Origin: an uncultured Alistipes sp. | GTDB lineage: Bacteria > Bacteroidota > Bacteroidia > Bacteroidales > Rikenellaceae | DNA: 64,000 nucleotides | Reading direction: 5' to 3' | Assembly: GCA_938014215.1 (NCBI GenBank) | Contig: CALLRW010000041.1 | Location: 1 to 64,000 of the forward strand | In this document: one piece after another, positions 52,976-61,534 of the stretch | Layout of the letters: each line of letters starts with the position of its first letter | How positions within the stretch are numbered: position 1 is the stretch's first letter | The notes under the pieces: model-generated | What the model saw: only the letters and a program-made list of their open reading frames with translations | What the model was told of the DNA's origin: nothing | Databases searched by the model: none | Translations under genes and position numbers: made by a program

Positions 52976-53992
52976 CTACTCCTTTTTGGGGTTTTTGAGG
53001 GCTTCGCGGACCTTCTGTTCGATTTCGTCCGCGAGTTCCTTGTCATTCTTGAGCAGTTCCTTGACGGCATCTCGACCCTGACCGATCTTGCGGTCGCCGT
53101 ACGAGAACCACGAGCCGGCCTTCTTGATGATACCGTAGTCGACACCCAGGTCGATGATCTCGCCGATTTTGGAGATACCCTCACCGAACATGATGTCGAA
53201 TTCGGCGCGTTTGAACGGAGGAGCGACCTTGTTCTTGACGACCTTGACCTTCGTGCGGGTACCCAACTGCTCCTCGCCGTCCTTGATGACCGACATGCGG
53301 CGGATATCGATGCGCACCGAGGCATAGAACTTCAGGGCGTTACCGCCGGTAGTGGTTTCGGGGTTGCCGTAGACGACGCCGATCTTGTCGCGCAGCTGGT
53401 TGATGAAGATGCAGACGGTCTTGGTTTTCGAGATGCTGGAGGTCAGTTTTCGCAGGGCCTGGGACATGAGTCGGGCCTGGAGACCCATCTTCGAATCGCC
53501 CATTTCGCCTTCGATTTCGGCTTTGGGGGTCAGGGCGGCGACCGAGTCGATGACGATGATGTCGATGGCGCTTGAGCGGATCAGCGAGTCGGCGATTTCG
53601 AGGGCCTGTTCGCCGTTGTCGGGCTGCGAGATGAGGAGGTTGTCGACATCGACGCCGAGTTTCTGGGCATAGAAACTGTCGAAGGCGTGTTCGGCATCGA
53701 TGAAGGCGGCGATACCGCCGGCCTTCTGGGCCTCGGCGATGGCGTGGATGGCCAGCGTGGTTTTACCCGAGGATTCGGGGCCGTAGATCTCGATGACGCG
53801 GCCTTTGGGGTATCCGCCGACACCGAGGGCCATATCGAGCGTGATCGAGCCCGTGGGGATGACCGGAATGTCATTCACCTCGGTGCTGTTCATGCGCATG
53901 ATGGATCCTTTGCCGAAGTCTTTCTCTATTTTTTGCATCACCGCGTCCAGAACCTTGAGTTTGTCCGCGTTAACAGGAACTTTTTCTGCCAT
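52976..53992 (-). CDS. recA: Recombinase A
   Basis: 338 aa. Walker A GPESSGKTT, Walker B VIVIDSVAAL, the catalytic Glu region FIDAEHAFD, and the L2-type segment YGNPETTTGGNALKFYASVR are all present; the basic/acidic C-terminus ends LKNPKKE. RecA drives homologous recombination and SOS control. Upstream of rel, same strand, probably one unit. No SOS box recognised. Confidence 0.98.
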   Translation of the reverse strand: MAEKVPVNADKLKVLDAVMQKIEKDFGKGSIMRMNSTEVNDIPVIPTGSITLDMALGVGGYPKGRVIEIYGPESSGKTTLAIHAIAEAQKAGGIAAFIDAEHAFDSFYAQKLGVDVDNLLISQPDNGEQALEIADSLIRSSAIDIIVIDSVAALTPKAEIEGEMGDSKMGLQARLMSQALRKLTSSISKTKTVCIFINQLRDKIGVVYGNPETTTGGNALKFYASVRIDIRRMSVIKDGEEQLGTRTKVKVVKNKVAPPFKRAEFDIMFGEGISKIGEIIDLGVDYGIIKKAGSWFSYGDRKIGQGRDAVKELLKNDKELADEIEQKVREALKNPKKE

Positions 53993-54024
53993 TTTCGTGT
54001 ATAGGTGTTACTTTGTTATCGTTC

Positions 54025-54504
54025 TCAATTTCCCTTTGTTTTCCGCATCTGATCGAGTGCCTTTTCGGCACCCGAGCGGTTGTCGGTTTTCATCCGCAGG
54101 GGGAATCGGATGATCCGAGCATCGAGCTCCCGGTCGGGATAGGGGCTCCAGTTTCCGTTGTTTCCGATGCTGAACCGCCAGTCGCCCCACTCGACGGCGG
54201 GATCCTGCGGTTTGGCGCTTCGGTCTGTGGCGTCGGCCAACTCCCGGGCGCGTTGACCGGCACGTTCGAGCATCAACTCCCGGATTCGCCGGCGTGCCCG
54301 CTGAATCGGATCGACCTCTTCGCGCAGCCATTCGACATTTCCGTCGAGGGGTTCGACCTCGAAATCGACGGCTCCGGCCGGAATTCCCACTTCGGGAATC
54401 CACCTCCTGGCCGGCCCATCACCCGGACGCGGCTCCTGAGCCGTACCGGCAAGCGGTATGGTCAACAGCATCACAGCCAGGGCGATATGTCGCGCGGGAG
54501 GCAT
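54025..54504 (-). CDS. Exported protein of unknown function
   Basis: 159 aa from the ATG at 54504. Signal peptide (ALAVMLLTIPLAGTAQ), then a soluble charged domain with RRRIRELMLERAGQRAREL (helical) and WGDWRFSIGNNGNWSPYPDR, a Trp/Asn-rich strand. No family recognised. Starts 8 nt after bcp, same strand, so probably the second gene of a bcp unit. Longer in-frame extension runs back into bcp and is rejected. Confidence 0.65.
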   Translation of the reverse strand: MPPARHIALAVMLLTIPLAGTAQEPRPGDGPARRWIPEVGIPAGAVDFEVEPLDGNVEWLREEVDPIQRARRRIRELMLERAGQRARELADATDRSAKPQDPAVEWGDWRFSIGNNGNWSPYPDRELDARIIRFPLRMKTDNRSGAEKALDQMRKTKGN

Positions 54505-54512
54505 CTTACCGG

Positions 54513-54974
54513 TTATTTGTAGGCGTCGACGATCTGCTGATAGTGGTTCTTGGTGTCGACCTTGGTGAAGACCTTTTCGATGCGGCCTTCGGCATCGATG
54601 ACGAAGGTCGTGCGCAGGACGCCCATGTACTTGCGGCCGTACATCGACTTTTCGGCCCACACGCCGTAGGCTTCGCAGACCGAGTGGTCGGTATCGGCCA
54701 GCAGCGTGAAGTTCAGCTCATGCTTTGCGCAGAAGTTCTGGTGCGAGCGTTCGCTGTCGGGGCTGACGCCGATGATACGGAATCCCATCCGGGCGAGCTC
54801 CTCCTTTCCGTCGCGGAGGCTTTTGGCCTCGAGCGTGCAGCCCGAGGTGTTGTCCTTGGGATAGAAATAGAGGATCGTACGCTGGCCGCGCAGGTCGGCA
54901 AGTGTCAGAGTCTCACCGGTCTGGGTGGTAGACTTGAAATCGGGGGCCATGTCGCCCGGCTGTAAGGTTACCAT
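54513..54974 (-). CDS. bcp: Thioredoxin-dependent thiol peroxidase (Bcp/PrxQ)
   Basis: 153 aa. AhpC/TSA fold: GDMAPDFKSTTQTG, YFYPKDNTSGCTLEA with the peroxidatic Cys, and RTTFVIDAEGRI. The second Cys five residues after the first, found in E. coli Bcp, is replaced by Ser in EAKSLRD, so resolution must use another Cys, perhaps C100-region CEAYGVW. It reduces peroxides. Upstream zinc-ribbon gene on the same strand. Confidence 0.93.
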   Translation of the reverse strand: MVTLQPGDMAPDFKSTTQTGETLTLADLRGQRTILYFYPKDNTSGCTLEAKSLRDGKEELARMGFRIIGVSPDSERSHQNFCAKHELNFTLLADTDHSVCEAYGVWAEKSMYGRKYMGVLRTTFVIDAEGRIEKVFTKVDTKNHYQQIVDAYK

Positions 54975-55055
54975 AGGTTTTACCAGGAAAAAATCAGTTG
55001 TTCAAAGATAGAAAAAAATCTGCGGAAATCCGCGGTTTGGGGCCGTTTTTTTGGG

Positions 55056-55268
55056 TCAGTCCCACTGATAGGTGACCTGAATCTGTTCGTAGAACTCCTC
55101 CTGCGAGGCGTTGATCCGGCGGTGGCAGGCCGGGCAGCGGATTGCGGTCTGGGTTTCGACATATTCGCCGCAGCCGACACACATCGGCAGGATGCCGTAA
55201 CCGGGTTGCATGTAGTGGTCGAATTCGGCGCCGCAGTGTTTGCATCTGATCTTGTAAGCAGTTCCCAT
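55056..55268 (-). CDS. Small zinc-ribbon protein
   Basis: 70 aa with three CxxC pairs: CKHCGAEF, CVGCGEYV and CPACHRR. A tiny zinc-ribbon protein. Function unknown. Upstream is an 11-mer (GTGACACAAAC, 55325-55335) shared with the WYL-regulator operator. Confidence 0.8.
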   Translation of the reverse strand: MGTAYKIRCKHCGAEFDHYMQPGYGILPMCVGCGEYVETQTAIRCPACHRRINASQEEFYEQIQVTYQWD

Positions 55269-55405
55269 AGTTGAGTGGTTTTATTGGTTCACGATGCAAA
55301 GGAACGGCTTCCGAGTGACAACTTGTGACACAAACAGCGCCGAATGTAATTTTTTTCTCATCCGCCCGGTTTTTCTCATCCGCCCGGTTTCACCCCCGCT
55401 ATCCC

Positions 55406-55969
55406 CTACTTTTGGCCCTGCGCCGGCTCCTCGATGGGTCGCAGTTCGCCCGTCGTGGAGTCCATGATGTAGCCCTTGACGACGATGTCGTCGGGGATGA
55501 GCGGATGGTTGCGCACCAGGTCGACCGTTTCGAGCACGGCGGCCTGCGTGTCGTCGAAGCCGTGGAGCCACTGGTCGAGGTCGATTCCGCAGTGCTTCAT
55601 CAGCGTGATGTGGTGCTCGGGGATCCCGCGCTGCTTCATCAGGTGCTGCATCTCGGCGCTGTCCATCCCCTGGACGCCGCAGTTGGTGTGGCCGATGATC
55701 ATCACCTCGTTGACCCCCAGCTCGTAGATGGCCACGAGCAGACTGCGCACCGTACTGTCGAACGGATGGGTGATCGTTCCGCCGGCGTTCTTGATGATCT
55801 TCACGTCGCCGTTTCGCAGTCCGAGGGCCGCCGGCAACAGCTCGACGAGCCGCGTATCCATGCACGTCACGATGGCAATGCGCTTGTTGGGGTACTTGTC
55901 CGTGATGAAGCGTTCGTAGCCCTTTTCGGCCACGAAGCGGCGGTTGTATGCGAGAATTTCGTCAATCAT
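55406..55969 (-). CDS. Beta-class carbonic anhydrase-like protein
   Basis: 187 aa. Zinc site CMDTR (Cys, Asp-Arg dyad) and the HTNCG motif (His and Cys ligands). IKNAGGTITHPF and the C-terminal VKGYIMDSTTGELRPIE fit beta carbonic anhydrases of the shorter YvdA-like group. Interconverts CO2 and bicarbonate. It starts 12 nt after the WYL regulator stop on the same strand, so it may share that promoter. Confidence 0.9.
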   Translation of the reverse strand: MIDEILAYNRRFVAEKGYERFITDKYPNKRIAIVTCMDTRLVELLPAALGLRNGDVKIIKNAGGTITHPFDSTVRSLLVAIYELGVNEVMIIGHTNCGVQGMDSAEMQHLMKQRGIPEHHITLMKHCGIDLDQWLHGFDDTQAAVLETVDLVRNHPLIPDDIVVKGYIMDSTTGELRPIEEPAQGQK

Positions 55970-55981
55970 GATAATCGGTAT

Positions 55982-56878
55982 TTATTTCAGATTCTGAGCG
56001 ATATAGTCTTTGATGTACCGGGTCAGTTCGGGCGAGTCGACGATGCGGATATCGTCCAGCAGCCCCACGACGAACCGTCCGACGCCGGCCATCCCGGCCA
56101 CCTCCGTATCGAGCAGCCATCGGTCGCGGCCCAGCGAACGGACGTCGCGTTCTGCCAAGGGATACTCTTCGCAGAGGAGGTTGTAGGCCAACAGTCCCAG
56201 TTCGAGCCGGACGCGCTGCCGCTGCCCGCCGTGCATGCGGAAGACATCGATGAACCCCTCCTCGTGCTGCGCCTCATACTCCCAGGGGGCATCGGTGAGT
56301 TCGACCTCTCCGATCCGGGCCGTCTTGAAGAGCTTGTTCGAATGGCTTTCGGGGTCGTAGCACCACACCTGCACGTAGTTGGTCGTGAAGGCGAAGGGTT
56401 CGACCCGCCGGTCGCGGACCTCGCCGCCGTGGCCCGACTGATAGCCGTGCAGCACGGCCTGCCGCTGCTCCTCGATGGCCTCGATCAGCCGCCGGATGTT
56501 CGGGGCATTCTTTCCGCGCACGACGGTATCGGCCAGCGAGCGGTTGTCGTAGACCGAGTAGAGTTTGCGCTTGAGGTTCTGCTTCAGGAGGTTCGTGTCG
56601 TCGATATTCTCGATGGCACTCTTCAGGATCACGGCCTCCTCTTCGGTGAAGTGGACCAGTTGGGAGATGTCGCGGAAATGGGGCGACTCCTTGTCGAGGC
56701 GGATGCAGTCGCCCGACTTCTTGATGACAAACCCCGCCTCGCGGAAGGTGTCGATGTATCGGTAGATGGTCCTTCGCGACATGTCGAGGCGTTCGGCCAG
56801 CTGGTCGACGTTGTAGGTGGTGTTTGCCGTGAGCAGCTTCATGAGCCGCAGCAGTCGTTCGAGTTTGGGTTGATCCAT
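55982..56878 (-). CDS. HTH-WYL transcriptional regulator
   Basis: 298 aa from the ATG at 56878. DeoR-like HTH_11 at the N-terminus (YNVDQLAERLDMSRRTIYRY), a helical middle, and a WYL-type domain (FAFTTNYVQVWCYDPES with the regulatory pocket) plus WCX extension. Such proteins sense nucleotides or DNA damage and often repress their own unit. A perfect palindrome overlies its promoter. Carbonic anhydrase follows. Confidence 0.88.
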   Translation of the reverse strand: MDQPKLERLLRLMKLLTANTTYNVDQLAERLDMSRRTIYRYIDTFREAGFVIKKSGDCIRLDKESPHFRDISQLVHFTEEEAVILKSAIENIDDTNLLKQNLKRKLYSVYDNRSLADTVVRGKNAPNIRRLIEAIEEQRQAVLHGYQSGHGGEVRDRRVEPFAFTTNYVQVWCYDPESHSNKLFKTARIGEVELTDAPWEYEAQHEEGFIDVFRMHGGQRQRVRLELGLLAYNLLCEEYPLAERDVRSLGRDRWLLDTEVAGMAGVGRFVVGLLDDIRIVDSPELTRYIKDYIAQNLK

Positions 56879-56898
56879 GCACGCACTGTTTGGGGCGG

Positions 56899-56937
56899 CA
56901 AAGATACAAAAAAGTCGTGACACAAACTGTCACGACT
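56899..56937 (-). promoter_or_regulatory. Promoter and palindromic operator of the WYL regulator
   Basis: Minus-strand -7 box TATCTTTG (56906-56899). Overlapping the -33 region, AGTCGTGACA (56913-56922), CAAAC, TGTCACGACT (56928-56937) form a perfect 10-bp inverted repeat. It lies 35 bp before the start codon: an autoregulatory operator is likely. Confidence 0.6.
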
Positions 56938-56946
56938 GTGTTTTTC

Positions 56947-57018
56947 CCATTTCGGCGTTCACACTCTCCGCCATTTCGGCGTTCACACTCTCCGCCATTT
57001 TGGCGTTCACTCTCTCCG
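56947..57018. repeat. 24-bp tandem repeat, 3 copies
   Basis: CCATTTCGGCGTTCACACTC plus TCCG, copies at 56947, 56971 and 56995; the third has two changes. Between the dnaA stop and the regulator promoter. Confidence 0.85.
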
Positions 57019-57034
57019 TCCTTCCCCCCCCCGG

Positions 57035-58447
57035 TTATTGGGCCAGGATGCGTTTTTCGATCTCCTCGACCTGACGGCGGAAGGCCTTGTCGGTCTCCAT
57101 GAGGTTCGTCACGGCCTTGCACGAGTGGAGCACCGTAGCGTGGTTACGGCCGCCGATCGAGGCGCCGATGGTTGTCAGCGGGGCCTTGGTGTGCTGCTTG
57201 GCCAGATACATGGCGATCTGCCGGGCCTGAGCCACTTCGCGGGTACGTTCGGCGGAGTTGAGCCGGGCGATATCGAGCGTGAAGTAGTCGCAGACGACCT
57301 GGATAATCTGGTCGATCGTGATCTCCTTCTGGTTGATCTTCACGTAGATCTTGAGGATCTCCTTGGCCAGCGACGTGGTGATCTTGCGTCCGAGGAACGA
57401 GGCGTTGGCCACGAGCGACGACAGGGCGCCTTCGATTTCACGCACGTTTGCCGAGATGTTTTCGGCCAGGTAGTTGACGACGTCGTCCGAGATCTGAGCG
57501 CCGAGCTTCTGGGCCTTTGCACGGATGATCTTGATCTTGGTGTCGTAGTCCGGCGTATTGATCATGGCCGAGAGTCCCCACTTGAACCGGGTCAGCAGTC
57601 GCTGTTCGATGTCCTTCAGCTCCACGGGAGGCTTGTCCGAGGTAAGGATCAGCTGTTTTCCGGCGAGCTGCAGGTGGTTGAAGATGTTGAAGAAAGCGTT
57701 CTGCGTACCGGTTTTTCCGGTCAGTTCCTGGATATCGTCGATGATCAGCACGTCGATCATCTGGTAGAAGTGGATGAAATCGGGGATTTCACCGTTCTTG
57801 TAGGCGGTCTGGAACTGGGCCTGGAACTTGTTCATCGAGACATAGAGGACCTGCAGTTCGGGATGCCGCTGACGCACTTCGTGACCGATTGCCTGGACGA
57901 TATGGGTTTTGCCGAGCCCCGAGTTACCATATATATATAACGGGTTGAAGGGGTTGTTTCCGGGGTTCACGGCGACGGACATGCCGGCCGAACGAGCCAG
58001 CCGGTTGCATTCGCCCTCGATGAAGGTTGCGAACGTGAGGTTGGCGTTGAGCTGGGGGTCGATGCTGATCCGCTTGATACCCGGAATGGCAAAAGGATTT
58101 TTTATATTTGCCGTGTCGGTTTGTGCCAGATATCGGCGAATGGCCGTCGTGTCCGCATCGGTAGCCACGGAAACGGTCGTGGTGGTGGTTCGGGGCACGG
58201 CGTAGTGGAGCCGGGTCTGCTGGCCGTAGAGCTGCGAAATGATCGGGCGCAGGAAGGGAATGTAGTTGTTCTCGATCTGCTGCACGTAACTTTCGTTGGG
58301 GACCCTCAGACGGAGCGTCGTGCCGTCGAATTCGAGCGGAACGATGGGCTGAAACCACTTGCGGAACTCCTCTTCGGAGGTCTGGGCCTTGATGCGGTCC
58401 AAGCAGTGCTGCCACGTATCGCTGTATGTCTGCGAGTTGTTTAACAT
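57035..58447 (-). CDS. dnaA: Chromosomal replication initiator DnaA
   Basis: 470 aa from the ATG at 58447 (MLNNSQTYSD). Domain I at about 8-80; AAA+ Walker A GNSGLGKT, Walker B VLIIDDIQ, sensor and arginine-finger region KDIEQRLLTRFKWG; domain IV HTH ending in the DnaA signature ASIGGRNHATVLHSC. It opens oriC. A consensus DnaA box is 36 bp upstream of its start. No dnaN or recF neighbours, so this is not the classic dnaA-dnaN cluster. Confidence 0.97.
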   Translation of the reverse strand: MLNNSQTYSDTWQHCLDRIKAQTSEEEFRKWFQPIVPLEFDGTTLRLRVPNESYVQQIENNYIPFLRPIISQLYGQQTRLHYAVPRTTTTTVSVATDADTTAIRRYLAQTDTANIKNPFAIPGIKRISIDPQLNANLTFATFIEGECNRLARSAGMSVAVNPGNNPFNPLYIYGNSGLGKTHIVQAIGHEVRQRHPELQVLYVSMNKFQAQFQTAYKNGEIPDFIHFYQMIDVLIIDDIQELTGKTGTQNAFFNIFNHLQLAGKQLILTSDKPPVELKDIEQRLLTRFKWGLSAMINTPDYDTKIKIIRAKAQKLGAQISDDVVNYLAENISANVREIEGALSSLVANASFLGRKITTSLAKEILKIYVKINQKEITIDQIIQVVCDYFTLDIARLNSAERTREVAQARQIAMYLAKQHTKAPLTTIGASIGGRNHATVLHSCKAVTNLMETDKAFRRQVEEIEKRILAQ

Positions 58448-58482
58448 GTCCAAGGGTTGCTCTGTTTTTGACGTGACAAAGT

Positions 58483-58491
58483 TGTGAATAA
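58483..58491 (-). promoter_or_regulatory. Consensus DnaA box upstream of dnaA
   Basis: Minus strand reads TTATTCACA, a perfect TTATNCACA. Flanked by A+T-rich sequence to about 58660. Suggests dnaA autoregulation; a single box alone does not make an origin. Confidence 0.6.
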
Positions 58492-58587
58492 TTTTGTAAA
58501 AAGATTTTCGAATTTGGGTTGCAAATCTCCTTTTTTTATATATAGAAATCCAACGGTTTTGGCAGGGTGAAATTTAACTTGCTGATA

Positions 58588-58618
58588 TTGAATTATCGAT
58601 TTTTATTTGTTATATTTG
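58588..58618 (+). promoter_or_regulatory. Promoter of the phosphohexomutase gene
   Basis: TTG (58588-58590), 20-nt spacer, TATATTTG (58611-58618), 56 bp before the start codon. Confidence 0.6.
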
Positions 58619-58674
58619 CATATAAAATTTTTGGGACAACCGAAATCAAACATATAAATAAAACCAATAAAACT

Positions 58675-60417
58675 ATGGCAAACGAACTGGAACAGTTGGT
58701 TCTGAAGAAAGCACAGTCATGGCTCGACGGTCACTATGACGAAGAGACCAAAAAGCAGGTCAAATACCTGATGGATAATGATATGAACGAACTCATCGAG
58801 AGCTTCTACAAGGATCTCGAGTTCGGAACGGGCGGTCTGCGCGGCATCATGGGCGTGGGTACCAACCGCATGAATGTCTATACGGTGGGCACCGCTACGC
58901 AGGGTCTTTCGAACTACCTGAAGAAGAACTTTGCGGGCGAGCAGATCCGCGTGGCCGTGGCTCACGACAGCCGCAACAATTCGCGTCTTTTCGCCGAGCG
59001 GGTTGCCGATATTTTCGCCTCGAACGGCTTCACGGTCTATCTCTTCGACGCGCTGCGTCCGACCCCGGAGCTGAGCTTCGCCATCCGCGAGCTGAAGTGC
59101 CATTCGGGCGTAGTGGTCACCGCCTCGCACAACCCCAAGGAGTATAACGGCTACAAGGCCTACTGGACCGACGGCGCCCAGGTTACGCCGCCCCACGACA
59201 AGAACATCATCGCCGAGGTGGAGAAGATCACCGACATCGACATGGTGCTGACGGGGCTGCATCCCGAGAACATCCAGATCCTCGACGAGAAGTTCGACGA
59301 GATCTATCTCAACCGGATCCACGAGTTGTCGCTGTCGCCCGAGAGCGTGGCGAAGTACCACGACATGAAGATCGTCTACTCGCCGATGCACGGTGCGGGC
59401 GTTCGGCTGGTGCCGGCGTCGCTGCGCAAGTTCGGCTTCACGAACGTGATCATGGTCAAGGAGCAGGCCGTCATCGACGGCAACTTCCCGACGGTCGAGT
59501 CGCCGAACCCCGAGGAGCGCAAGACGATGTCGATGGCCATCGACCTGGCGGCCCGGGAGGGTGCCGATCTGGTGCTGGCTACGGACCCCGATTCGGACCG
59601 TATCGGCGTGGCGCTGCGCAACAAGAAGGGTGAGTATGTGCTGCTGAACGGCAACCAGACGCTGGTGTTGCTGATGAGCTACCAGTTGACACGCTGGGCC
59701 GAGCGGGGCGAGCTGAACGGCAACCAGTATGTGGTGAAGACGATCGTCACGTCGCAGATGGCCAATGCCGTGGCCGACCACTTCGGCGTGAAGTGCTACG
59801 ACTGCCTGACGGGCTTCAAGTACATTGCGAAGATCATCCGCGAGAACGAGGGCAAGGCGAAGTACATCGGCGGCGGCGAGGAGTCGTTCGGATATCTGGG
59901 CGGCGACTACGTGCGTGACAAGGATGCCGTGTCGGCCTGCTCGCTGGCGGCCGAGGCTGCGGCATGGGCAATGGATACGATGGGCCTGACGCTCTTCGAG
60001 TGGCTGCAGGAGCTCTACGTGAAGTATGGGTTCTACCGCGAAGGCCTCGTGTCGGTGGTCCGCAAGGGCAAGGAGGGTGCCGAAGAGATCCAGCAGATGA
60101 TGGTGAACTTCCGCACGAATCCGCCGAAGACGATTCTGGGTTCGCCGGTGGTTCGGATCAACGACTTCCAGACGCTGGAGACGACCGACGTGAAGACGGG
60201 TGCGAAGACGCCGATCGAGCAGGATCGGAGCAACGTGCTGCAGTGGTTCACCGAGGATGGCACGAAGGTATCGGTGCGTCCGTCGGGCACGGAGCCGAAG
60301 ATCAAGTTCTACTTTGGGGTGAAGGCTCCGCTGGCTTCGGTAGCGGACTACGACAAGGTGCTGGCCGAGCTGGATGCCAAGATCGAAGGGATCAAGAAGG
60401 ATCTGAAGCTGGAGTAG
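58675..60417 (+). CDS. Phosphoglucomutase/phosphomannomutase
   Basis: 580 aa from the ATG at 58675 (MANELEQLVL); the upstream frame crosses the promoter. Alpha-D-phosphohexomutase motifs: GTGGLRGIMGVGTNRMN, catalytic serine loop VVVTASHNPKEYNGYK, metal loop ATDPDSDRIGVA, sugar-binding GGGEESFGYL and phosphate-binding SVRPSGTEPKIKFYF. Interconverts hexose 1- and 6-phosphates. Followed by a terminator. Confidence 0.95.
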   Translation: MANELEQLVLKKAQSWLDGHYDEETKKQVKYLMDNDMNELIESFYKDLEFGTGGLRGIMGVGTNRMNVYTVGTATQGLSNYLKKNFAGEQIRVAVAHDSRNNSRLFAERVADIFASNGFTVYLFDALRPTPELSFAIRELKCHSGVVVTASHNPKEYNGYKAYWTDGAQVTPPHDKNIIAEVEKITDIDMVLTGLHPENIQILDEKFDEIYLNRIHELSLSPESVAKYHDMKIVYSPMHGAGVRLVPASLRKFGFTNVIMVKEQAVIDGNFPTVESPNPEERKTMSMAIDLAAREGADLVLATDPDSDRIGVALRNKKGEYVLLNGNQTLVLLMSYQLTRWAERGELNGNQYVVKTIVTSQMANAVADHFGVKCYDCLTGFKYIAKIIRENEGKAKYIGGGEESFGYLGGDYVRDKDAVSACSLAAEAAAWAMDTMGLTLFEWLQELYVKYGFYREGLVSVVRKGKEGAEEIQQMMVNFRTNPPKTILGSPVVRINDFQTLETTDVKTGAKTPIEQDRSNVLQWFTEDGTKVSVRPSGTEPKIKFYFGVKAPLASVADYDKVLAELDAKIEGIKKDLKLE

Positions 60418-60443
60418 CATCGGAGACTACCCTGCTGTTGAAT

Positions 60444-60476
60444 GCCGGGACCCGAGTGATCGGGTTCCGGCTTTTT
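60444..60476 (+). terminator. Terminator after the phosphohexomutase gene
   Basis: GCCGGGACCCGA (60444-60455) pairs with TCGGGTTCCGGC (60460-60471) with one G-T wobble, loop GTGA, then TTTTT. Confidence 0.8.
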
Positions 60477-60651
60477 CTCTTCTGACAACCCTGCCTCCGC
60501 CCGATTGAGCGGGCGGCACATCCGTCATGTCCTGTTCAGGGGTATTTCAGACGGGCTTCCAACCTCGTTTGCTTCTGTTCGGCTCTTGTCTTTTGTGCTA
60601 TTGCCTTCCTCACCCGGTTGTCCTTTGTCTTACGCCCTTGTCCCGACAGCT

Positions 60652-60770
60652 GGTTGCACCTTCGGCCCGACAACCCGTTACGCTCTCGGTCCAGCCGCTG
60701 GTTATGTTCTCGGTCTGGTGGCTGGTTACGTTCACGACCCGACAACCTGCTACACCCTTGGTTTGGCAGT
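60652..60770. repeat. Degenerate 24-bp tandem repeat
   Basis: About five diverged 24-bp units (of the CCGCTGGTTATGTTCTCGGT kind). In the 1.1-kb gene-free gap before blaI. The period is a multiple of 3, but frames have no start signal or protein-like content outside the repeat. Confidence 0.55.
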
Positions 60771-60899
60771 CCCTTGCGCCAGGGGTTGACAAGCCTGTCA
60801 CTTTTGTCGTATCACTTGCTCCGCTGTTGTATTTGTGTGGCCTCCTATTTATATACTATACAGGCCCGGAGTTGTTGAGGCAACAGATGCTCCCCCTTT

Positions 60900-61345
60900 C
60901 CCGCTTCTCTCTCGTTCCGTTTTCTCGCCGCTTTTTTCTTTCCCTGCCGCTTCTCTCTCATTCCGTTTTCTCCTCGCTTTTTCTTTCCTGCCGCTTCTCT
61001 CTCATTCCGTTTTCTCCTCGCTTTTTCTTTCCTGCCGCTTCTCTCTCGTCCCGTTTTTCCCGCTTTTTCTTTCTCTGCCGCTTCTCTCTCGTTCCGTTTT
61101 CTCGCCGCTTTTTTCTTTCCCTGCCGCTTCTCTCTCATTCCGTTTTCTCCTCGCTTTTTTCTTTCCCTGCCGCTTCTCTCTCATTCCGTTTTCTCCTCGC
61201 TTTTTCTTTCCTGCCGCTTCTCTCTCATTCCGTTTTCTCCTCGCTTTTTCTTTCCTGCCGCTTCTCTCTCGTCCCGTTTTTCCCGCTTTTTCTTTCTCTG
61301 CCACTTCTCTCTCGTTCCGTTTTTTCCCGCTTTTTCTTTCCCTGC
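60900..61345. repeat. Long polypyrimidine minisatellite, about 10 copies of a 44-bp unit
   Basis: Units of the kind GCCGCTTCTCTCTCATTCCG followed by TTTTCTCCTCGCTTTTTCTTTC. Starts near 60900, 60948, 60992, 61036, 61077, 61124, 61170, 61214, 61258 and 61301. Unit order also repeats at a higher level (about 175 bp). The plus strand is almost pure C/T, which can form triplex DNA. All long frames here are repeat translations and are not genes. Confidence 0.85.
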
Positions 61346-61474
61346 CGCTCCTCTTATCCCGTTTCTACTCCTCGCTCTTTTCCCTTCTTCCGCCTTCCGC
61401 CGTCCACCTCTTCTGATCACCCTTACCTCCGGATACCCTCCCCCCTCTCCTCCCCTCGGAGAAAAATTAAAACT

Positions 61475-61509
61475 TTAGTTGTATAACTAAAATATTAGTT
61501 GTATATTTG
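61475..61509 (+). promoter_or_regulatory. BlaI-type operator over the blaI promoter
   Basis: TTAGTTGTATA occurs at 61475-61485 and again at 61495-61505, exactly 20 bp apart; the first is part of the dyad TTAGTT-GTAT-AACTAA. The promoter TTG (61479-61481), 20 nt, TATATTTG (61502-61509) is buried in it, so binding would block transcription. Confidence 0.7.
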
Positions 61510-61534
61510 TATCGGATCAACTAAACTTTTCGTT

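Noticed and set aside
60900..61345. Possible repeat-containing surface protein in the long plus frame
   Set aside because: Pure translation of a C/T minisatellite; other frames and the opposite strand are equally open, no start context or signal peptide, and the promoter of blaI lies just after it.
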